A stretch of 64,000 nt of DNA from assembly GCA_033439295.1 (NCBI GenBank), contig JAVTLE010000008.1, forward strand, positions 1,674,001-1,738,000. The letters run 5' to 3'. Under the pieces are notes generated by a model. The model saw only the letters and a program-made list of their open reading frames with translations. It had not been told where the DNA came from and ran no database searches. Made by a program: the position numbers and the translations under genes. Shown here piece by piece: positions 1 to 10,757 of this stretch. Every line of letters starts with the position of its first letter. Positions within the stretch are counted from its first letter, which is position 1. This stretch comes from Deuterostichococcus epilithicus. Its lineage: Eukaryota > Chlorophyta > Trebouxiophyceae > Prasiolales > Stichococcaceae.

Positions 1-3000
1 GCTGATCCGCAAGCAGGCGAGTTGCCATAAGCTGGCATGTCCAATGGCATTCAGACAGACATGCTGGCAATGCAGACCTGAGGCGTGTGCTCGCCATGCA
101 AAGAAGCACACCCGCACCTAAACAGCGGGTCCCACTCCGCGGGGTCAGGCAGCTCGCTCGAATGCTGCCGCACCGCCGACGCCGCCTGCTGCTGCTGCGC
201 CTGCTGCTGCTGTGTTAATAGCGTCTCCATGTAGGCATTGCCGCCAAAAGCGGCCTGCACATCCGGCGGGCCCTGCTGGCTGTAGCCGCCGCTGCAAAGG
301 GAGGGGCAGTTGTTGTGCTCGGCAAGTGCTCAAGGGCTCAACTGCAAGTAGGCTTGTTCCTGGCCCCGGCATCGGCTGGCTGCCGCTCTGTGGCATGGCG
401 TGGCTTACGTTGGCCAGAGCAACAGCGCGATTCAAGGCAGGCAGATCAAGGATGAAGTCTTGGCGGTGTATGCTCTCCAGCCCAGTGGCTTGCATGCGAC
501 CAGCAGGCCGCAGAAGACAGACGACTAACACACTGATTATTGGAAAGTGTTTTCGGGGCAGATTCTCGCCTGCCCATGCGCATCAGGCCGGATGCGCCGC
601 CGTACTGGTCCACCGGCATAGACTGGCTGTACTGCTGCTGCTGGAACATTGCCGCCACAGCCGCCGTGGATGACGCAGCGGGCTGCTGGTACGACTGGCC
701 GCCCAGCTGCAGTTGTTGAAGGCAATTGTCAGGCTCCGGCACACATCATCCCACTGCGTAAGGTGGCACTCACGCCCGCACAGCCAGACCACAGTGCCGC
801 CTGTGTGAGGTAGGCTGCCTTCCGGTGCATGCAGCAGAACGACAGCATTCACTTGCATGCCAGCGACACACGATGCTCTGATATTGCCCGGCACGCACCT
901 GCTGAGCCAGCAGCTGCTGCGCCAGGAGCTGCTGCTGCTGCGACGGCGCGGTGAAGGGGTTGGCGCGCTGCCCACTCAGGCTGGCGCTGCCGGTCAGGCT
1001 GTTGCTGCGGCGGCTCGGCAGGTTGCCGGCTTGTGCCTGCCGCCCGTCGGCCGGCGGCCACAGGATGCCCATGTCCATTGAGCCCGGCCGCGATGCCTGC
1101 ATGCAATGGTGTCGGTCCAGCTCAATTCGTGACGAGAGCCCTGCAGGAGGCATTTGAGATGGACCAAGCGACAAGGAGAGGGCCTGTGCCTTGGGTGCAT
1201 ACATGGCCTGATCTGATGCTGCGGCCCAAAGAGATGTGCTGATGTTCTGGCAAACAGTTAGTCGCTGCATGTGCAAGGCCAGCACAACTGCCAGTTCGTT
1301 GTAAAGCCAGGCAAGCGACTCTATGGAGAAGAGTCAAGCTGCGGAAAGTTGAAGAGAGCGTCACGTGCTGCTGGCCGCTGGCCGCGGCGTAGTGCGCCCG
1401 CAGCTGATGTGCCGCCAGCTGCTGCAGCTTCCCCGAGGACAGGCGCGACATCGGCGGCCGCCGCGCCGGGCTGACGTCCATGCTGCCGCGCCCCAGAGCG
1501 CCGCCCGGGCCGCCGCTGCCAAGGGAGCCGCTGCCGGCGGCCAGCGCCGAGGGCGCCAGCGGGCTGCCTGACTCGCCGCTCGGCGCAAAGCCGCCCTGCT
1601 GCGGCGACGCCGCCGCCTCGCCGAGCGGCCCGCCGGCGTGCCCCGGGCTGGCGTGACCAGCCAGGTACGCTCCCGCGCCGCCGCCGTAGGGGCTCTGCTG
1701 CGCCTGCGCCTGCTGCTGCGCGACGGCGGCCGCAAAGGCGCCCGGGTTTAGCTGCAGCAGCGGGTGGCTGCCGTATGGGGTGACGCCCTCCGGCAGACCG
1801 TAGGCCGCCGCCAGGGAGGTGTGCGGCGAGAAGCCGGCGGCCATGGCGGCCATCGCCTGCGCGTGCGCCGCCGCGTGCGCCTGCTCCGGGCTGGTCGCCA
1901 GGATGGCCGCGCGCCCCGACATCGATGCCGGCTGCAGCTGCGGAGTCAGCACACCGGCTGCGTCACTGCCTGGCTGCGGCACTGCGAGGCGGTCGACCCC
2001 CGAGTGTGCTGAGAGTGCACCACCATGCACAGGCGCGGCCGCACTGCAGGTCCTGTTGCGGCGCATGTGCCACGGATGACGACAGCATGCGGCATGCGGC
2101 ATTATGATGTGTCAAGATGCTGGATGTGAGGAGGGCACATAGGGAGGCAGGCACGGACCAGGGTAGCCCAAGAGGGGGTGCCGCCGGTGTAGGAGGAGGC
2201 GCCAGCGATGGGCACCGCCAGCGCCGCCGTCGACAGGCTGGCGCGCCGCGTCAGCCCCGCCCGGGTGTCCGGCTGTGGCTGGAAGGGGCCCTGCAGCACC
2301 GGGCACCCAGGCCCTGACATCGCCAGGGTACTTGCTTACGCGCACGGCTGGCTTTTAAACTTGCAGGCTGTCGTTGATCACCAGGCACAGCGCCCGGCCC
2401 GCTTCTCCGATCCGCGCAGCGATGTGCTCGTTCCACCGCAGTCCTCCAACATTTCATAAGCGCCCTCCACTCGCAGCAAGGTGCACCGCAGGCGGGATCG
2501 GGCACCTGGAAGATGCCGCCGGTGATGAAGGGGTGCTGCAGCGCCTGACGGGGGGTCCACCGCGTGTGCGGGTCCAGGTCCAGCACCCCCAGCAGGAAAT
2601 CCACGAGCGCCTCCCGCAGCGACCGCTCCTGCGCCACCTGCCACGTCGCCAGCGGCGCAGCAATGTCGCGCAGCAGTGTCGAAGACGAGCCTTGCGACTT
2701 GACAAAAGGGGTTTGTGTGCCCAGCGCCAGCTTGTGATTCGACATCGGGGCTCTGTGCCCAGGCGCTGGGGCCGGAGGCAGGTGCAGAGATGGTCCTGAC
2801 AGTTTCGCGCCGCGTCAGCCGTCCGCGACCTGCCTGAGGGCTGCACCCCTGCCAAAGCGACATGCTGCAGGGCGGGCTTGTGTATGGGTGCCGCCCCCCG
2901 GGGGGGGGGNACCTGCACCTCCAGGTCGGACAGGCCATCGCGCAGAGGGTAGGCGCCGATGATGTCAGCCAGCAGCGTGTGCTTGAAGTAGCGCTTGCCC

Positions 3001-5619
3001 GCCGGCGACTTGGCGCCTGTGACCGCCTCGAAGTCTTCCCTGCTGCGCAGCTGGTACCCCGTCTGCAGCGACGGCCCTGCAGTTGGCACGAAACTGTCTG
3101 AACGGTCAGTGCCAGTATCGCAGCAGCAATCACTTGTCGTCAGTGGAGGGACTGGTCGGTCCTGCAACGCATCCGCCAAACGTGAAATACACACCTGCGG
3201 ACTGCACAGCCATGCGCCATCGGGCAGACAAGCTCGCTGGGCGCAAGTTCGGGCATATACCATCCACACAAAGTATTCCCATCGGGCAGGGAGGCGCAGG
3301 GGAGGAGACTCCGGTTGGGGGCGCACCCATGGGTCCCGGCATGACGCTCTCGAAGCGCCGGAAGTACTTGTCCGTATTCTTGGACGCCGCCAGCAGGTAG
3401 GACGGCGGCGGCCCCATCATCTCCGAGATGCGGCTCAGCAGATCGTACTCGGAGGCACCCGGAAACAGGGGCAGCCCCAGGAACAGCTCCGCCGCGACGC
3501 AGCCCAGGGACCACATGTCTATTGCCATCGTGTACTGGTAGCCCAGCACCACCTGCCGGCGCACGAATGAAACCATTCGTGATCCACCGCCTCGAGAGTG
3601 TCGGAAACAAGATTAATATCTGCATGGTGGACCAGCACCGCCTGGCAGGCGCCTCGGGTAATCGAAAACACATGGGCACCTTATTCGGGCCGCCTTGCTG
3701 CAGTCCAGCGGCAGAGGAGAGGCTGGCGAAGGCATGCTTCCGAGCAGGGGGCACGGCACGAGCTGTTGACGTGGTAGCTGGTTTCGATGGCAGATCCGCG
3801 ATGGCATCGGCTTCTTGAGCCGCAACCGGGCTGTCAGTGAGCGCACCTCGGGACAGCGGTAGAAGCGGCTCTGGATGTAGGAGTACACCGTCTGGTTCTC
3901 CAGGCAGGCGGACCCAAAGTCGATGACCTTGATGTCGCCCGTCTCCACGCCCTTGAGCAGCACGTTCTCCGGCTTCAGGTCGCAGTGGATGATGCCCTCC
4001 GTGTGCAGCACCGCCAGCGCGTCCAAGATCTGCGGTCAGGGCCGAGCGTGGGGGCTATCGACGGCGTGGGAGCTCTTGGCGGGGCCACTACTGGTGGGGG
4101 GGGACTTACTTGGGAAGGGGAGCGATGGAAGGGAGTCGGCTGTTGAATGCAACACAGCCCTGCAGGCAACCTGCGCACCATGCATGGCAACTCTGCGGAA
4201 GCGTTGTCCCAACAGACTGGAGAGATTCAAACATGGGGAGCAGCCTTGTGAAAGCATCTGTGATGGGGACGCGCCTGGGTCATGAACAGCCGCAGCAGGT
4301 TCATGGACAGCCCGCGGAACTGGTTGTGCTTGATGAGCTCGTACAGGTTGACGGACAGGAGCTCGAACACGAGGCACAGGTGCGCGCGGAAGACGAAAAA
4401 GTCGCGCATGCGCACGATGTGGTGCCCATCCCCCGCATCCGCGCGTCCATTCAGCAGCTGCAGCACACCCACCTCCACGCGCGCCTGCGTGCATGCACGC
4501 AGAAGGCTCCAGCTTCCTGAAGGTTCGAAGGCACTTGGCAGCGCCCGCAACCTGGCTGACATTGGGCACTGCTCCAGCTGGATCTAGTTGGCAGGCTGTT
4601 TCACAGATGCTGCGCAGCACACGCATCATCCTGTCGAAGCTGTGACAGTTTCGACGCGGGCTCAACCATGATCCCCCTCTGCGCGCGCGCGCCTGACGGC
4701 TTGTGCAAAGCCTTCTCCCACAGTCCACGGCTCCCTGCTGGATTGCATGAGACGGGCTCACGACCCTGCAGGCCCGCCGCAGCGCCGTCAGGCAGGGCTC
4801 ATCGTGGCTGTAGGCGCCTCACGGCACCGTACCTGCTGGAAATAGGCAGACTGGTTCTTGATGACCTTGACGGCCACCTGCTCCGTGGCGCCGTCCGGGC
4901 CGAGACGCGTGCACTCCACCACCTGCCCGAAGGTGCCCTGCCCCAGCAGGCCTTTGACGGTGTACCTGTGGTGAGGGGCAAGGGCCGGGGTTCACATGTG
5001 CAGGACACGGCCCTGGGAATAGAGGGATGTTGTTTGGCCCCACCACATTGTTTGGCCCCACCACAACTGCTGTGATGCGACCAGCTGCAGCAAGTTTGGA
5101 TGCTGCCACCTCGCGACGCAGGCCCCCAACTCAGATGCTGGCGAGCTGCCGCCCGCGCCCTGCTCCCTGCAGCACTCGCAGTGCATCTGAGGCGCCTTGC
5201 CCTCACCTCGCGCCATCGACCGACGCCAGCTCGTCGTCTACGCAGATGATCAGGTCCGAGTTTTCGTTGTCCCAGCCATTGTTGCCTTGCGGCGCATCGG
5301 GTTTGGTCAGCGAGCGCCGCGGCTTGGGCGGTGCCTGGAATGCAGCAGCAGGTGGCCCGTAGGCCGCTCCCATGTCCACTGCCTGAGACGTGGGCCACTG
5401 CAGTAAAGACGCATGCAGCACGGTCGTCAGATTGATGTAGCTGTGACACAGCAGTACTGGAGTGCAAAGGGATGTACCCTGCGCACGCAGCCAGCCTCTG
5501 CTGCACACGGCATTGCTCACCGGATCGAAGCCCTGAAACTGCGTGCCGGGCGTCGCCTGCTGGCACGGGACTGCCATGCCGGCGCCACCACGCTGCACAG
5601 TCTGCAACTGGTGTCCCAA
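1..5619 (-). CDS. YAK1: YAK1-type DYRK protein kinase (C-terminus off the left edge)
   Basis: A dual-specificity Ser/Thr/Tyr kinase of the DYRK family. In yeast, Chlamydomonas and plants YAK1 restrains growth and acts downstream of TOR. The reading frame starts at 5619 with a short leader exon, then an exon near 5380-5210. Kinase exons follow: Gly-rich loop [10 protein letters not shown] (near 4930), hinge region [16 protein letters not shown] (near 4340), catalytic loop [11 protein letters not shown] (near 3970), DFGSAC, and activation segment [15 protein letters not shown]. That YxY is the autophosphorylated tyrosine motif of DYRKs. [12 protein letters not shown] (near 3500) and the C-lobe exon around HPFITGG (near 2520) finish the domain. 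A long Ala/Gly/Gln-rich tail (about 2080-120) is typical of plant YAK1. The last visible exon ends at a splice donor near 118 after a WDP motif, so the extreme C-terminus lies outside. One ambiguous base at 2910 follows a G run. The family is certain; tail exon borders are approximate. Confidence 0.86.
5030..5065. repeat. 18-bp tandem duplication in a YAK1 intron
   Basis: Two perfect adjacent copies of an 18-base unit beginning ttgtttggccccacc. It lies in the intron just before the exon that carries the Gly-rich loop. Confidence 0.8.
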
Positions 5620-6479
5620 CTCCCTGGTGCAGGCCGGTTCGCAACAGCTATGCTGGCTCCCCGGACTGCTGCATGACCGTCACAACTTCTGGCTTGTTCA
5701 GAAAGCTGCCGGATCCGCTTTGTTGAGGCGCCTCAACGCACTAGCGACAGCTCCTCGACGTTGTGTTGTGCCATCACAGACCGCGGGCTCCGCACGGTCT
5801 CCTGTGACCACGCGAGCTCAGAGACCTCGTGCTTCTTACGCGTGCTCTGCCAGCCTTCAGTCCAGGCTGCAATATCGCTGCAGTTGAGCGTCGGAGTGCG
5901 CTCGGAAAACGGAGGCACACGTGCTTTCCGCAAGTCCCGTCAGCTCGATTCGTCGAAGTGTCACTGCGCGTGTATCAGCATCTGAAGACAGGTCCGCAGT
6001 CAGGAGCAGCAGCTCAATGTGCTCCGACGAACCGCACGCGGAGGACTTGCAAGACTTGGACTCTCGTCACATCTCTGTGTATTGGAGATGTTCGCGGCAG
6101 CACACCGGCAAACCGCAGATGACAGAATTTGCGCAGAACGGGTCTCACATCACGTTGAATCTCGGATCGCACGGCATATCCGCTGCCGCAACCCTGCGAG
6201 CCAAAGTAGTCCGCCGACGAGGCGATCGCCACTTCAAATCTTGAAGCGGCAGCGTCAATGCCCGGTCGTGCGCCCTCATCGACTGTGCAAGCCACTGGTT
6301 GCTGCTGATCCAAGGCCTGTGAGCGGAACACCCGGTGGCCCGAAAGCGCATCGAGCACGGTGAAGCATTTGAGCACAGCGCGCACAGCAGCTCCTCAGCC
6401 ACAGGGAGCACTCTGTGGCTGCTGGGAGCAGAGTAGGAGCTGCAGACGCTCTACGGATAGAACGCTGTGCCAGCCAGCG
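5620..6479. promoter_or_regulatory. Divergent intergenic region, YAK1 / MAU2
   Basis: About 860 bases between the two head-to-head start codons. It must hold both 5' UTRs and promoters. I see no conserved reading frame, no convincing TATA box and no repeat. The regulatory role is inferred from position only. Confidence 0.45.
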
Positions 6480-9400
6480 ATGGCGGCCTCACTGGCGGAA
6501 GGCCTGGGGCTGCTGGCTGCCAAATTCGAAGCGGCGGGCGCCTGGCCGTCCGCCGCCAGATGCTGCGAGGCGGTCCTGGCAAGCGGCGGCGAGCTGCCGC
6601 GCACGGAGGCGGCGACGCGGTTGCGGTTGGCGCGCCTGCTGCTGCGGCACACGCACAACGTGCATGAGGCCCGGCAGCAGCTTGAGCGTGCGGTGGGTTG
6701 CTCTGGCCTGCAGCTCTGCCCTGCAGGCAGCCCGGCAGGCACATGCCAAGCAGAGCGTGCATCGACTCCAAGCGCGACTGCACATGACATGGATGCCGCA
6801 ATGCTGCACAGCGCCACCATCGTGACGCATGCCCTTGGCTGTGTGCCGACTGGTCGTCAGCTGCCATGTGACAGGAGACTTGGGTTCTCTGCACGCAGCT
6901 GCTGGTGCTGAGCCAGCTGCCGCAGCACCTGGGCCTGCGCTGCGAGGTGCTCTGCGAGCTGGGCGCAGCGCAGGGCCTGCTGCAGCAGCCACGGCAGCAG
7001 CGGCAGACGCTTGCCCGCGCGCTCGATCTGTGCGCTGCTTCGGGCAGCAGCCCGCACGCTGGCATTGCCGCAGCGTGGACGCCTCGCCTGCGGCTGGCCA
7101 TGGCGCAGCTTGAGGCTGCAGACGGCGAGGTGGCGGCGGCGCAGGCACACGCGATGGCGGCGGCGCAGGCGGCGCAGCAGACTGGGCAGCCGCATGCGCA
7201 GGTGATTGCCTGGGCTTTCGCCGGCAAATTTGCTGGATGTAGGTCCAACGGATGCGACGTCATCATTGCAGAATTTCGGTGAACTGTACGGCGTGCTGTG
7301 CAGGCGGTCACAATGCTGTTCGAGCTACAGCTGTTGCTGGCGGCAGGCGAGACGACTGCATTTGAGGAGACGCACGCCGCGGCGCACGGGCTGCTGGGCG
7401 CTGCAGAGGGGCTGCTGCCACCACTGGCGGCGCAGCTGCGACTGCACTGCGCCGCGTTGCATGCGCTGTACATGCTGCGGCGCGGCCGCACTGCAGAGCT
7501 GCAGCAGAGTGCGTGTGTTCTCTATGCCTGAGTCCTTTCTCAGAAGGTATTCATACATTGCTCTGTATTTAAGCGAAGAAAACTCACCAGCAGATTTCAG
7601 TGGCTATTTCAGTGGCTTGCCTCCTGATGGTAGTATCACACATGGAGAAGAGAATGTGCTCCACGCCCGTGACACCACCCCAATGCAAGGCCGCGTGTAG
7701 TAAGGCTATGCTCACTGGTGGTTCCTCTGCACAGGCGCGCACCAGCGGCAGCCGCGGCAGCAGGGGCAGGGGGAGCCGCCAGCGCCGGTGCCGCCGCCAA
7801 CGGCACCAGGCCTGCAACGGCTGCTGGCAGAGGCGGGCGCCGGCGGAGCGCCCTGGCAGCACGAGTGGCTGGCCGCTGGGGAGGCAGCTGCCCTGGTCGC
7901 TTTGCTGGACTCGGCCATGGCGCGGCCCGGCGGACAGCTCGCAGAAGCGGTGGCCGCCGCTGAGCGGGGCATTGCGGCGCTGCAGGCGCCGCTCGCGGCG
8001 CACGGTGTCTCCGTGCAGGTGGGGAAGTACTCTTAGAGAGCTGCAGAGAGGCATCAAGGATCGCACCTGTGGCTTCTAAGCAGTGGCCTGGGGCCACCTG
8101 GAGCAACATGGCCCCTTGCATTGCAAGCCAGCCTCTGCCACAGAAACCTTGCACCGCCGCCGGCCCAAGACTTGCTTTCTGGTACGTGCCGAGCTGGCTG
8201 CAAGCGCTGGAAAGTCAGCGTTTAAGTGCGCCCATGCACGTGCCTCGCCACCGCAGGCGGGCGAGGCGGCGTTGTCGCTGCACGGACGGGCGCATGGGCG
8301 GCTGCCGCTGGCGCTGGCCTGCCTGCTGCACGAGTCCGCGGCGGCGGCGGAACTGACGCGCTGCCGGCCGGCGGCCGCGCAGCGTCACATCCTGGCGGTC
8401 CAGGCGGCAGCGGCGGCGTTCCCCACGCTGCTGGCGCCGCTGCGCAGCTCCGCGCACACGCTGGCAGGCACGCCTCCGCCGCCCTGGTGACTGGCAGCAA
8501 GGATGGTGTGGCTGCATCACACATTTGCTGGCACAGCATCAGCCCGCATCTGGCTGCAGGCGCCCCTCGCTAAGGCATGCCCTAGCTTGTGAACCGGCTG
8601 CGAACCTGTTTGCAGCAGCGGCCGCACGACTGTGACAGCGCCACCTGCTGCAGTGGCGTGCTAGGAGGTCGAGCTTCGAAGGGGCTGTGTATTCTGCTGC
8701 TGTTGGATCAAGATGACTGCCGAATCGGACAGGTGCGTATGCGGCGTCAGTGGGCGAGCTAAAGGCCGCAGCGCGGCACTTTCACAGCGCAGCAGAGCTG
8801 GCGCCAGACCCCGCGGCGCGGTGTTTCGCGACCATACAGGTGCACTGCTCTGCCAGCCAGTCCTCGTCTCACGTCAGGGAGCCTGTGGTACAAAACTTCG
8901 TACCTGTGCATGACAGTCGTTTTGTCGCACAGAAAATCTTAGCAGCTGGACTGGCGGCGCCTTTGCTCTCAAGTTGCAAGCGGTGCCCACTGTCCCACAT
9001 GTCTCAGCATGATAGGCATGATGGACATGATAGGCATGATGGACACCTCCCGAATGTGACCTGGCAGGCAGCTGCGGCAGAGGCGGCTTGCGGCAGCGCT
9101 GCGGCCATCAGCAGCGCCATCGGCCGCCTGCGCGCGGAGGGGCTGTATGGCACCCCCGACCGGCAGCTGCCCAACCAGCACCGGTGCGCAGAGCTGACGT
9201 TTCGTGAGCACGGATGGCCACCCGAAGTGGCGCGGTGGGCCAGGGACTGCTGCAGTGTGGCTGAAGCACGACTTGAATGGCTACGTCTTGACCTCCGGAG
9301 AGGGGGTCGGGGGAGACGACCTGCCGCCGGAGGAACTGTGCACCACCCTGGCTCCTGCCTGCGCGTAGAGCATCGCATTGCATAGGGCCGTGCAGTGCCC

Positions 9401-10405
9401 CAGGCTGCGTGACCGCAGCGGGTACCGCAGCGCCACGCCGGCTGCGCGTATCCGACGTTCGATGTGCAGCTGCTGTGTCGTTGTCTCAGGCTCTCCAGTC
9501 ACACAACCTCGAATGTCACACCCCGCAAAATGCCTGCAGGGCTGCGGGGCAGCTGGTGGCGGGGGTGGTGCAGCTGGGGCAGGGGCGCGAGGAGGGCAAG
9601 CTGCTGCTGACGCGCGCCCTGAAAGTCGCCCACAACGCCATGACCAACCACCAGCTCGTCGTGCAGGCGCGATTGTCAACCTTGCTGTCAATTGTCGTCG
9701 GTTTCTCAGTATGTTTCAGATGACGCATTGGTGGCGCTCGCTGGCCATCGTCACGACATGTGCAGCAAAGGCTGTGCTGGAAACGTTGACGACGACTGCC
9801 AAGCAGCCTCGTGCATCGTGTGCGGTGTGTGGGTCTTGCACCGCAGACCCTCAACACGCTGGCGGCAGTGCAGAAGGGTCGCTTCCGTGATGCCTTCTGC
9901 CCGACCCGTGTTGCAGTTCCTGCCGCAGATCCTCAACGCGCTGGCGCCGGTGCAGAGGCGCGCTGACGCGAGCGGTGCCGCCAACATGCTGTCCTCCAGC
10001 TACACGCTGTCCAAGAACATCGGCGACCTGCCATCGCAAATTGACTCGCTGACCGGCCTCAATGGCATCCACGAGCAGTGCGCGCCGCTCCAATGCCTCC
10101 TGTAGAGTGACCTGAACAGTGCTTTGGCGGCTCCCTGCTGGATGCCTACCGTGGCAGGAGGTGCAGAGTGGCTTCGTCGACCCTGCAAGCCTGCAGAACA
10201 CTGATCTGAAACAGCATGCTAGTACTAGTGCTCTCGAATGCGACTGTTGTCGATGGGTTGCCTTTGCAGTGAGGAGGATGGCGGCTCCAAGATGGCTTCG
10301 AATAACCAGCACATTGCTGTGAAGCAGGCTGAGCTCCTGAAGACCATTGCTGCAGCGGCAGCCAATGCCGAGCAGCATGCGGCGGTGCTGACTTGGCAAG
10401 CGTAG
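6480..10405 (+). CDS. MAU2: MAU2/SCC4 cohesin-loading factor
   Basis: MAU2 (yeast Scc4) is a TPR-like scaffold that partners Scc2/NIPBL to load cohesin onto chromatin. The start MAASLAEGLG at 6480 opens an exon with TRLRLARLLLRHTHNVHEAR, matching the first helical repeat of the Cohesin_load family. Further exons keep family order: ELGAAQGLLQQPRQQ and the repeat after it (near 6960-7200), LFELQLLLAAGE (7317), the WLAAGEAAALVALLDSAM segment (7860-7920), ELTRCRPAAAQRHILAVQ (8350), VGELKAAARHFHSAAEL (8750), GREEGKLLLTRALKVAHNAM (9590) and MLSSSYTLSKNIGDLPSQI (9985). The last exon, ending at the TAG at 10403-10405, reads VKQAELLKTIAAAAANAEQH. Sequence between these blocks is intronic. The blocks are weakly conserved individually but their order and spacing fit well. 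Exon borders in the middle are approximate. Confidence 0.78.
9008..9043. repeat. 18-bp tandem duplication in a MAU2 intron
   Basis: Two perfect copies of catgataggcatgatgga lie back to back. The unit itself has internal similarity (catgatagg/catgatgga). It sits between MAU2 coding blocks near 8840 and 9060. Confidence 0.85.
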
Positions 10406-10757
10406 CTTTGTAGCTGCGGCTGTGATGCATCCAATGCTCAGTCTTGCGGCATAGGTACCTAGCTTGAAGGAGCAATGTCATGTGCTGTGCAGCACAACAC
10501 AATCAGCAGGACAGCAGCTGTGTCTCTCAAACTCCCACCGAACACTGCAGCTAACGAGACACGCATCTTTCGAGATGATCAGGGTTGCGCTGACATAGTC
10601 ATTGGCAAGACAATGAATTTTGCTGACGCGCAACCGCCGCTCAACAGCATAGGTAGTCCATAATAGAAGAATCGCTGGCGCATGGCAATCCCATTGTGAC
10701 CGAGCAATAGTAGCTGCAACCACTGCAACCATTCTGCGCATGGTAGAGACACGGCAT
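10406..10757. other. Convergent 3' region, MAU2 / CGEP
   Basis: About 350 bases between two stop codons facing each other, holding both 3' UTRs. I see no coding signal and no clear TGTAA poly(A) signal. Confidence 0.5.

Noticed and set aside
2900-2910. Possible frameshift in YAK1 at the G run and N
   Set aside because: A homopolymer next to an ambiguous base points to sequencing error at an exon edge. The conserved kinase blocks on either side are intact.
6451-7491. 346-codon minus-strand frame opposite MAU2
   Set aside because: A Cys/Ser/Ala-rich shadow of MAU2 exons; no family match and no splice logic.
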